A model generated the notes under the pieces. It was given only the letters and a program-made list of their open reading frames with translations, had not been told where the DNA came from and ran no database searches. Below are positions 57,169 to 64,000 of a stretch of DNA of 64,000 nucleotides, piece by piece. Each line of letters starts with the position of its first letter. Positions within the stretch are counted from its first letter, which is position 1. Position numbers and translations under genes: made by a program. The DNA is from Candidatus Endonucleibacter bathymodioli (GTDB lineage: Bacteria; Pseudomonadota; Gammaproteobacteria; Pseudomonadales; Endozoicomonadaceae), in the NCBI GenBank assembly GCA_030674915.1, contig JASXSV010000002.1, positions 62,001 through 126,000 of the forward strand. The letters run 5' to 3'.

Positions 57169-57758
57169 AGCAGGCTGGGATGTCTCTATATCAAATGTCG
57201 GTGTCTCATAGGCATTCTTTTTTATTGGCAAAGAAATGATCCATGATTTTGAAAACTACCTACACTTTAGGGATTATCAGATGTTGGGTACTAAAGAGAA
57301 GTCAGTGAGACAGTCAAATATTTGATGTCTCACCAATCCATGAAGCAAGAAAAACCAGACTAAATATCCCCCCAGTAATTATCACCACATATAGAGCTGA
57401 GGCGTTTTGTTTCGGCTCTGTCTTCTAAGACACGCCGGAGTTGCATGGCTTTTCTAGAACCTTTATCATGCAGATCCTCACTCTGGATTCTTTCATCACC
57501 CAAAAAGTCGTTTTCTATCTTATTATCTTTAGTCATTGCAGCATTCTCTTTATTTGTTTTTATCGTATAATGCTTTCTAACGGTTTAATTGTATTCAATC
57601 CGTCACTTACATGCAAGCACATATTGTGTGTGACTGTAAAAAATAGGGAATATGTTTTATCCACAACTAGTGACAATGCATCAGTGCCTGCTAACAATCA
57701 ATTCTAAAGTCATTGAGAGTAGCGAGTGAGCTACAGCGTATTCAAGTACGATGGAGAC
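57169..57758. other. long intergenic region, no supported gene
   Basis: About 590 bp between two MITE-like copies. An 88-codon frame (57441-57707) with a hydrophobic middle is present, but its codon use is poor and there is no ribosome-binding site; I do not call it. No IS remnant was recognised. Confidence 0.4.
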
Positions 57759-57867
57759 ATACCAGTTACCACTAAATGTGTTAGTAGGCAAAGCCCCAAG
57801 GACCTACGAGTAATTGAGGGGAGTTAGAACAATTAACAACCACGCTCCTTCAAAAGGAATGGGTATA
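57759..57867. repeat. MITE-like intergenic repeat, copy 10
   Basis: ATACCAGTTACCACTAAATG, GTTAGTAGGCAAAGCCCCAA and ACGCTCCTTCAAAAGGAATG, ending GGTATAA, 34 bp ahead of uvrD. Confidence 0.75.
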
Positions 57868-57900
57868 AACATACACTTTAACTAGCAACGAATAAATATT

Positions 57901-60063
57901 ATGGATGTAACCTCAATACTTGATCCCTTGAATGAAGCACAACGTGAAGCTGTAACAGCACCGATATCCTCAATATTAGTGCTCGCAGGAGCCGGTAGCG
58001 GCAAAACAAGAGTATTAGTTCACCGAATTGCGTGGTTAGTACAGGTTAATAAGTTATCTCCTTACTCAATAATTGCCGTTACATTCACCAATAAAGCCGC
58101 AGCAGAAATGCGTTTGCGGATTGAGTCTTTGTTGGGAATACCTCCAAAAGGCATGTGGGTTGGTACGTTTCATGGGCTTTCCCATCGTATGCTAAGAACG
58201 CACTGGCAAGAAGCCAGCCTACCAGAAAACTTTCAAATTTTAGATAGTGATGACCAGCTTCGTATCATTAAACGTATTATGCGCACCCTACAGTTTGACG
58301 AAAAAAAATGGCCTCCAAGACAAGCCCAATGGTATATCAATAATAAAAAAGATGAAGGACTACGCCCCAGCCACATTGACCCAGGCTATAACATCTTTGA
58401 AAAAAACATGCTGATAGTTTATCGTGCCTACCATGATTATTGTGAGCAGGTGGGTGTTGTAGATTTTGGCGAGCTGTTACTGAGAACTCAAGAGCTCCTG
58501 CTCAGGCACCCAGATCTCCTTCAGCATTATCAAAACCGCTTTCGTTATATGCTCGTTGACGAATTTCAAGATACCAATACTGTTCAATATGCTTGGTTAA
58601 GACTGCTTGCTGGTGATGAAGACAAGTTAATGGTTGTTGGTGATGATGATCAGTCTATTTATGGTTGGCGAGGAGCAAAAATAGAGAATATACGACAATT
58701 TTCAAGTAATTTCAGTAATGCAATAACCATAAAGCTTGAACAGAATTATCGTTCTACTGGTTCAATCCTAAAAGCAGCTAATGCTGTAATAGCCAACAAC
58801 TCAGACCGTCTGGGCAAAGAGCTGTGGACTAATGACAATGATGGTGAGGCGATTAAGTTATATGCAGGCTTTAATGAAGTAGACGAAGCTCGTTTCATTA
58901 CAGACCGCATTAGAGAAGCTACTCAAAACAACACCAATCGTGCTGAAATAGCAGTTCTTTACCGTTCAAATGCACAATCACGTATTATTGAAGAGGCTAT
59001 GCTAAGAGCAAGCATTCCCTATCGTATCTATGGAGGGCAACGTTTTTTTGAGCGTGCAGAAATTAAAAACGCTCTAGCTTATATGCGCCTAGCAAGCAAT
59101 CCTAATAACGATACAGCCATAGAGAGAGTTATTAACATACCCACCCGAGGCATTGGCGAAAAAACAGTTGAAAAGCTACGAGAGATTGCTCGTAATCAAG
59201 GGATGTCCCTCTGGGAAGCTCTCAATACTTTAGTGACCCCCTCTCAGCCAGGAAGCAAAATAAATAGTGCAATGGCTGCTTTTGTGGAGCTGACGCAACG
59301 ATTAAGCCATTCTGGTAGCGAGCTAACCCTTGGAGAATTGGCGGATAACATACTAACAATAACCGGCCTGGTAGAGCATCATGCTAAAGAAAAAGGTGAA
59401 AAAGGCCGAGCTCGTGTAGAAAACTTAGAGGAGTTAGTTACCGCCTGTCAAACATTTAATCAGGAAGACGTTGAGCTTGGGGATAACAGTGACCCAATGA
59501 CCCCACTTGATGCATTTCTTGCCCATGCAACACTAGAGTCCGGCGACAATCAAGCGGAGCAATTTACAGATAGCGTTCAAATGATGACTCTGCACTCCGC
59601 CAAAGGGCTGGAGTTCTCACTGGTCTTTCTTGCTGGACTCGAAGAAGGGTTGTTCCCGCATAAAATGTCTTTGAGCGAGGGCAATCTTGAAGAAGAGCGC
59701 AGACTTTGCTACGTAGGGATCACTCGTGCAATGCAGAAATTGTATATAACCTATGCAGAAACCCGACGGTTATACGGCACTGAAACCAGAAATCGGGCAT
59801 CAAGATTTATAAAAGAAATTCCCAGCGAGCTACTTAAAGAAGTCCGTCTTGGAGGCAAGATTACCCGCCCTGTTTCTGCCAAGTGGCAGTCTCCAGCTGA
59901 GGATGGCCTCACCCTTGGGCAGCGGGTACACCATGACATATTCGGTGAAGGGGATGTAATTGACTATGAAGGAGAAGGCAAACAAACCAGAATTCAGGTA
60001 AGTTTTGATACGGAGGGATGTAAGTGGCTAATGATTGAGTATGCCAATTTACAGGCTATTTAG
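57901..60063 (+). CDS. uvrD: DNA helicase II UvrD
   Basis: UvrD (720 aa) is a 3'-5' superfamily 1 helicase used in nucleotide-excision and mismatch repair. All helicase motifs are visible: ILVLAGAGSGKTRVL (I), VTFTNKAAAEM (Ia), LVDEFQDTNTVQY (II), VGDDDQSIYGWRGA (III), LEQNYRSTGSIL (IV), MTLHSAKGLEF (V) and YVGITRAMQKL (VI). The C-terminal tail (GQRVHHDIFGEGDVIDYEGE) separates UvrD from Rep. It is a solo gene flanked by MITE-like repeats. Confidence 0.97.
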   Translation: MDVTSILDPLNEAQREAVTAPISSILVLAGAGSGKTRVLVHRIAWLVQVNKLSPYSIIAVTFTNKAAAEMRLRIESLLGIPPKGMWVGTFHGLSHRMLRTHWQEASLPENFQILDSDDQLRIIKRIMRTLQFDEKKWPPRQAQWYINNKKDEGLRPSHIDPGYNIFEKNMLIVYRAYHDYCEQVGVVDFGELLLRTQELLLRHPDLLQHYQNRFRYMLVDEFQDTNTVQYAWLRLLAGDEDKLMVVGDDDQSIYGWRGAKIENIRQFSSNFSNAITIKLEQNYRSTGSILKAANAVIANNSDRLGKELWTNDNDGEAIKLYAGFNEVDEARFITDRIREATQNNTNRAEIAVLYRSNAQSRIIEEAMLRASIPYRIYGGQRFFERAEIKNALAYMRLASNPNNDTAIERVINIPTRGIGEKTVEKLREIARNQGMSLWEALNTLVTPSQPGSKINSAMAAFVELTQRLSHSGSELTLGELADNILTITGLVEHHAKEKGEKGRARVENLEELVTACQTFNQEDVELGDNSDPMTPLDAFLAHATLESGDNQAEQFTDSVQMMTLHSAKGLEFSLVFLAGLEEGLFPHKMSLSEGNLEEERRLCYVGITRAMQKLYITYAETRRLYGTETRNRASRFIKEIPSELLKEVRLGGKITRPVSAKWQSPAEDGLTLGQRVHHDIFGEGDVIDYEGEGKQTRIQVSFDTEGCKWLMIEYANLQAI

Positions 60064-60068
60064 ATAGA

Positions 60069-60195
60069 TTACCTGTGAGTATGTGAGGTTGTTGACTGTT
60101 TTAACTCACCCTAACCACTTTTTAGGTTAGGTGCAGGGGGCTATGCAGCTTTGCTCGTTTGCCGCCCACTAGACCATCAAAGGTAACGAGTATGG
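60069..60195. repeat. MITE-like intergenic repeat, copy 11
   Basis: GAGGTTGTTGACTGTTTTAA, TTGCTCGTTTGCCGCCCACT and CATCAAAGGTAACGAGTATG, just after the uvrD stop. One of the better preserved copies. Confidence 0.8.
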
Positions 60196-60359
60196 CATAG
60201 CAGTTTTTCTATGGGACCACTTAGGGCGTCTTTATACAAGTCCAATAAATGTGGATAATGCCACCATACAACAACCAGCATTATACAATGAATCAAAACA
60301 CTTTTTCATTCGCAGAATAGATTCATAAAAAGTAATATTCGAAGATGTAGGTGTACCCT

Positions 60360-60805
60360 GAATTATTCACAATAACTAACATACTTTCCAGACAAAAACG
60401 CAATCGAACTAAAGTAGTTTAAATATTTTAGTGGACGTATGTTTTTTCAGATCCAAGCAGTACGAACGTTCATCAATACCCACGAGGCAAAGAATGAGGT
60501 GGGCGCTAGCCTCAGCACCATGGCGCTGCCGATAACGTTTACCTTTGCACGGGAGAAGGAGACTCCATTGTTTTTTTGATTAGCCAATAAATAGTCTGGT
60601 ATTACCAGTTGCCCCATCAGAAGGCTCAAGTTTCATGCGTCCTGCAAATTGCTCCGGTGTAAAGCCTTAGCCTGGCTGGGACTTCACCTGCCGACTTACC
60701 ACATCAGTTTTTTTGTGAAAAGTGGTCGCCGTCTTGCGCCTCTGCATCCTATGGGCAGCTGACTCTCAAATTAATGTCATGTGTGTCGGTTATTGTGGGA
60801 ATTCA
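60360..60805 (-). pseudogene. decayed IS30 element with internal deletion
   Basis: Both IS ends are recognisable (AATAACTAACATACTTTCC near 60371 and GTCGGTTATTGTGGGAATTC near 60788). Between them are C-terminal NYFSPIEF-type codons, then directly KRYRQRHGAEASAHLILCLV and the PEQFAGRMKLEP region, all on the minus strand. The catalytic core is deleted. It lies at the 3' end of the zinc-finger gene. Confidence 0.75.
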
Positions 60806-62167
60806 GGGTTTACTTCCTTTTTTCCTTTTTTCCTTTTTTCCTTTTTCGTGGATGAGTACGATGTGTTTTTTCAAACTACGTTGTTGCCTAAATTCACTGT
60901 TACACCACTCCCATTCGCACTTGTACTTCTTTTCACTTGAATGAGTAGGTGTATGTCTTTTTAAATTACCTTTGTGATGAAATATACGGCCACACGTTTG
61001 GCAGGGAAAAGTATTGTTATGGGTATGAGTATTTATATGGGTTTCCAAATTAACTTTTTGAATGAATGCCATGTTACACCCCTTCCATTTGCACTTGTAC
61101 TTCTTTTTACCTGTATGATCAAGTTTATGTATTCCTAAAAGATATTTGCTAGCAGCCCTATAGCTACACAACTTACACTTGTATGGATTTTCACATGTAT
61201 GCATTTTTACCACATGTGTTTTTAAGCTACTTTTGCAAGCATAAATACTGTGACACTGGGAGCAAGGAAAAACATGGGTCTTGGTGTCAATGTTCACATG
61301 TGCTGTCAACTTAAATTCTTTATTGCACCCATTCGATTCGCACTTGTACGGTCTATCAATTGAATGGGTGGGCATATGTGTTAAGAAAACACTTTTTGTA
61401 TTATCTGGTTTGTCACCCTCTAAAGAATCAGGTGCGAAATTATTTTCAGGCTCAATATCAGCATGATTATAACAACTGCCATTAAGACTCAGCTCTGGAA
61501 ACAGGGTATCATTACTATTGCTTGCATTATCAAACAAAAGGTGTCTCATATCTGGACTTTCAGCACAAGTTGAATTATTAATTTGATAACTGTTTTCAGG
61601 TGCATGTATCAGGTCCTTACATGATACTAACAGTGGCTGTAATATATCTTGTCTATTGCTAGAGCCATTAATCAATAAATCCTTAGCATATACTACGCTC
61701 TCAAGTTCTATTTTTTTTATTTTGAATTTCACTTCTTTATTAGCTTCATTAAGAGTTAATATAGCTACAAATGCATATGTGTAGAATGAGTTTTCTAAAT
61801 ACAAATTGAAAGAACGCAAAAACATATCAGCATTTACTGCTAATAAATCACCCATGAGACAAGACGTAAAATTTGGATTGTTCCTGATATCTGGAGCTTC
61901 TTCAATAGTATCATTTGGTGACAGGGTTGTTAAGGTGGTGATAATCTGTTGTTTTATACTTTCACTTAATGTTATTGTTTTGTCAATCATGGCCATGTAA
62001 TAAATATCTTCTCTATGATTAATCACAAAGCTCTTAGGTACAAACATAAAAGTCCATTTATTTTTCTCCTTAGTAGTATTTATGCTGTCATAAATAGTAT
62101 TGTCTAGCGTAGCATTAATGCATGCAGAGGTTAATAAACAATAACAAGTTAATATTCTCTTAGCCAT
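60803..62167 (-). CDS. secreted C2H2 zinc-finger protein (putative nucleomodulin)
   Basis: From ATG 62167 (a longer frame runs to 62269) the product is 454 residues with a signal peptide (MAKRILTCYCLLTSACINAT). Residues 30-265 are unknown. Six TFIIIA-type C2H2 units follow at 276-298, 302-323, 331-351, 359-381, 389-409 and 417-440. Units 2-6 have full CX2/4CX12HX3/4H spacing. Unit 1 has Asp for the first His. THMPTH before it looks like the end of a decayed seventh. Linkers such as HTGKKKYKC resemble the eukaryotic TGEKPYKC. The tail KGKKEKRKKGSKP is NLS-like. Tandem classical fingers are very rare in bacteria; I infer an exported DNA-binding protein of host origin. Confidence 0.88.
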   Translation of the reverse strand: MAKRILTCYCLLTSACINATLDNTIYDSINTTKEKNKWTFMFVPKSFVINHREDIYYMAMIDKTITLSESIKQQIITTLTTLSPNDTIEEAPDIRNNPNFTSCLMGDLLAVNADMFLRSFNLYLENSFYTYAFVAILTLNEANKEVKFKIKKIELESVVYAKDLLINGSSNRQDILQPLLVSCKDLIHAPENSYQINNSTCAESPDMRHLLFDNASNSNDTLFPELSLNGSCYNHADIEPENNFAPDSLEGDKPDNTKSVFLTHMPTHSIDRPYKCESNGCNKEFKLTAHVNIDTKTHVFPCSQCHSIYACKSSLKTHVVKMHTCENPYKCKLCSYRAASKYLLGIHKLDHTGKKKYKCKWKGCNMAFIQKVNLETHINTHTHNNTFPCQTCGRIFHHKGNLKRHTPTHSSEKKYKCEWEWCNSEFRQQRSLKKHIVLIHEKGKKEKRKKGSKP

Positions 62168-62183
62168 AGTTAAAATATTTAAT

Positions 62184-62366
62184 TTATATGTATATCCGTT
62201 TGAAATACACATGAATTTCAAGATCATTGGTTTCACCTCTATAATACCAAGCGATATAAAGTCGGTCATTTATAAATATAAACTCTATCTTTTTGTGCGT
62301 TTTTGCCTTACCAACGAACAAAATTACGACTCGTGCAAATGCTCTTGATATCTTGTGGACAGACTT
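62184..62366 (-). pseudogene. fragment shared with the region upstream of ruvX
   Basis: The minus strand reads SVHKISRAFARVVILFVGKA then KTHKKIEFIFINDRLYIAW. The nucleotide stretch around 62290-62360 (GTGCGTTTTTGCCTTACCAA) is close to 38074-38140 (GTGCATTTTTTCCTCACCAA). I cannot name the family. It lies between murI and the zinc-finger gene. Confidence 0.4.
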
Positions 62367-62370
62367 GTTA

Positions 62371-63204
62371 TCACAACAACACAAAATCAGAAAACCCCAT
62401 CCCTCCAAGGGTGTTAAGCAGCGCCTTTGCATAAGAAAGCGGCCCAGTGTAAACGAATAAATTCCCTTCGCAATGAATAGAATTTAACTCTGCCTCTCCT
62501 AATAATGCTTTAACTCTACGGGCAATAGCCTCACCAGAATCAATCCACTGAACCTGAACTGGAGTAACCGGCTGCAATAGATGTTTCAATAAAGGAAAAT
62601 GAGTGCACCCAAGAACAATAGAGTCTGGTAAGATTTCTTCAGAAAAAAATGGATCAATGATGGTTTTTAACAACGCTGACTCAATTTTTTCTCCGCAAAA
62701 ATACTGCTCTGCCATATGAACTAGCTCGCTAGAACCTACAGATATTACATTGCAATCACTGGCAAATTCTTCAATTAAGCTGGCAGTGTATTTTCGCGTA
62801 ATAGTTCCTGGTGTGGCGAGCAAGCCAAAGCATCGATTTTTAGAATGAGCACTCGCCGACTTGATGGCGGGAACAACCCCAACAACAGGAATATTAAGCT
62901 CCTGGCGAACTCTAGGAAGAGAAATAGTGCTCGCCGTATTACACGCAATGATAGCTAATGATGGATTATAGCGCTCCGTCAACTTCCGTAGATAATAGCT
63001 GGTTCTATCTACAACTTCTTCTTCTGGCTTAGGGCCATAGGGAAAGCCCTTGTTATCTGCGCAATAAATAACCTTGAGCTCTGGAGTCATCTGCTTTACA
63101 TCTTTGTAAATGCTGAGTCCCCCAACACCGGAGTCAAAAATAATAATAGGTCTTGCTTGTTCCTGCATGAGATAACTATCACTAAGGGTTTCATAAATAA
63201 CCAT
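62371..63204 (-). CDS. murI: glutamate racemase MurI
   Basis: MurI makes D-glutamate for peptidoglycan. I place the start at ATG 63204 (278 aa), because the longer frame to 63240 runs into a MITE-like half copy; ATG 63168 is another option. The substrate block PIIIFDSGVGGLSIYKDV, the first catalytic Cys in AIIACNTASTISLPRVR and the second in IVLGCTHFPLLKHLL are intact, with GVVPAIKSA between. Length is usual for the family. Confidence 0.94.
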   Translation of the reverse strand: MVIYETLSDSYLMQEQARPIIIFDSGVGGLSIYKDVKQMTPELKVIYCADNKGFPYGPKPEEEVVDRTSYYLRKLTERYNPSLAIIACNTASTISLPRVRQELNIPVVGVVPAIKSASAHSKNRCFGLLATPGTITRKYTASLIEEFASDCNVISVGSSELVHMAEQYFCGEKIESALLKTIIDPFFSEEILPDSIVLGCTHFPLLKHLLQPVTPVQVQWIDSGEAIARRVKALLGEAELNSIHCEGNLFVYTGPLSYAKALLNTLGGMGFSDFVLL

Positions 63205-63255
63205 TAAATGTGGGCGGTTGTTGACTGCTCTCACCTTCAAAGGGCGTGGGTATAC
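63205..63255. repeat. MITE-like repeat, half copy
   Basis: GGGCGGTTGTTGACTGCTCT and CACCTTCAAAGGGCGTGGGT with ATAC. It abuts the preferred murI start and probably replaced the original leader. Confidence 0.65.
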
Positions 63256-63352
63256 AACACGTCTTACAATGCCAGACGCGCTCTACTTTTACGATCGTAG
63301 CACATTAGGGAGAGAAGTTTACCGAGAACTCCGGCATAATGTCTCATTTATT

Positions 63353-63476
63353 ATACTCGTTACCTTTAAAGGTGTGGGTAGGCTGCAAACGAGCGAACCC
63401 CGGTTATCCTACAAGTAGCAGGTGATTGGGGTGGTGAGAACAGTCAACAACCCACGTATTCAATGGAAGTGGTATT
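63353..63476. repeat. MITE-like intergenic repeat, copy 12
   Basis: ATACTCGTTACCTTTAAAGG, GTGGGTAGGCTGCAAACGAG, GCAGGTGATTGGGGTGGTGA and GAACAGTCAACAACCCACG. This copy is nearly complete and serves as a good reference for the family. It lies between murI and roxA. Confidence 0.8.
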
Positions 63477-63634
63477 TATCAATAAAGCAGCAGTCATGTT
63501 GACAAACACCGCTAACAACAAAGAATAACGAAGGACTAAAACGAATGTGGAGGATAATGATGCACACCAGCACCTTTAGAATCTAATGACTGTAAATGTA
63601 CGTCTAAACTTTTTTCAATCAACGCCAGAAAACT

Positions 63635-64000
63635 ATGTATCAATTAAACTTTGACTTGAATGCATTTATGACCAACTATTGGCAAAAAATGCCCACCATC
63701 ATAAACAACGGTTTTGCTGGTTTTATAGATCCTATATCTCCTGATGAACTGGCAGGTTTAGCGATGGAAGAAGACATCGACTCCCGACTAGTATACAACA
63801 GCAACAATCAATGGAAAGTAGAGCACGGCCCATTCGAAAGTTTTGACCACCTTCCGGAAAGCCACACACAGATTATTGTTCAAGCTGCAAATCATTGGCA
63901 CCAAAGAACACACGCTTTAGTTAAGCCCTTCAAGTGTTTCCCTGGCTGGCTGCTTGATGATGTTATGGTTTGCCTATCCTTACCCAAGGGAGGAGTTGGC
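63635..64000 (+). CDS. roxA: ribosomal protein L16 arginine hydroxylase RoxA (YcfD), 5' part
   Basis: From ATG 63635 the frame is open to the window end (122 codons; the protein is cut). It reads as the N-terminus of the JmjC-type ribosomal oxygenase that hydroxylates Arg81 of L16. Matching blocks are LNAFMTNYWQKMPTIINNGF, DPISPDELAGLAMEEDIDSR, GPFESFDHLPESHTQIIVQA and DDVMVCLSLPKGGVG, the last just ahead of the expected iron-binding HxD. It is divergent from murI. Confidence 0.9.
   Translation, partial: MYQLNFDLNAFMTNYWQKMPTIINNGFAGFIDPISPDELAGLAMEEDIDSRLVYNSNNQWKVEHGPFESFDHLPESHTQIIVQAANHWHQRTHALVKPFKCFPGWLLDDVMVCLSLPKGGVG

Noticed and set aside
57441..57707. 88-codon ORF with hydrophobic segment
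   Set aside because: No leader, poor codon use, and not conserved next to either repeat; could be a membrane peptide but unsupported.
60803..62167. Zinc-finger gene considered as host contamination in the assembly
   Set aside because: It has a bacterial-type signal peptide, no introns, local base composition, and sits between murI and an IS30 remnant of the same subtype seen throughout the window.

Overview
This window looks like part of the chromosome of an AT-rich, host-associated gammaproteobacterium. The housekeeping genes occur in blocks known from Pseudomonas and its relatives: mnmG-rsmG-parA-parB; dprA-lysM-def-fmt-rsmB-trkA with tsaC-hemF-aroE; pilT-yggS-proC-yggT with ruvX; rhdA-psd; gshB-tonB. 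Between these blocks lie decaying insertion sequences, tandemly duplicated genes for Sec-exported proteins, and eukaryote-type domains (an F-box/WD40 protein and a C2H2 zinc-finger protein). My best guess, which is inference only, is a member of the Endozoicomonadaceae such as the intranuclear mussel parasite lineage 'Candidatus Endonucleibacter'. A search with mnmG, glnE or uvrD would settle this.

Layout. 1-2,100: an orphan ORF end, an IS5 copy and a second IS5 fragment. 2,146-6,458: parB, parA, rsmG and mnmG, all on the minus strand. 7,060-7,435: a probable replication origin, with two perfect DnaA boxes and an AT-rich tract. 7,590-11,450: an IS graveyard around the F-box/WD40 gene. 11,542-19,706: dprA, a LysM protein, def, fmt, rsmB and trkA, with an intact IS30 element between def and fmt. 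19,736-22,800: a dead IS, serA and a truncated IS5. 22,948-26,709: purE, tsaC, hemF, aroE and a C92-type papain-like amidase. 27,172-38,380: accessory island with inverted IS30 remnants around duplicated secreted-protein genes, a secreted protein with a basic tail, a tandem effector-like pair and a frameshifted gene. 38,430-45,550: ruvX, pilT, yggS, proC, yggT and glnE. 45,809-52,667: three paralogous secreted proteins produced by repeated tandem duplication of a segment running from the 3' end of glnE to the 5' end of rhdA. 53,039-60,063: rhdA, psd, gshB, a TonB-like gene and uvrD. 60,360-64,000: an IS30 remnant, the zinc-finger gene, murI and the start of roxA.

The core genes serve chromosome segregation, tRNA and rRNA modification, N-terminal formyl-methionine handling, heme, shikimate and purine synthesis, nitrogen control, phospholipid synthesis and repair. 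The accessory proteins mostly begin with Sec signal peptides. Together with the eukaryotic domains and basic, NLS-like tails, this suggests proteins exported toward a host cell. A short palindromic repeat of about 120 bp with inverted ends, here called the MITE-like repeat, sits in at least 15 intergenic gaps. In several cases it pushes the longest ORF upstream of the true start.
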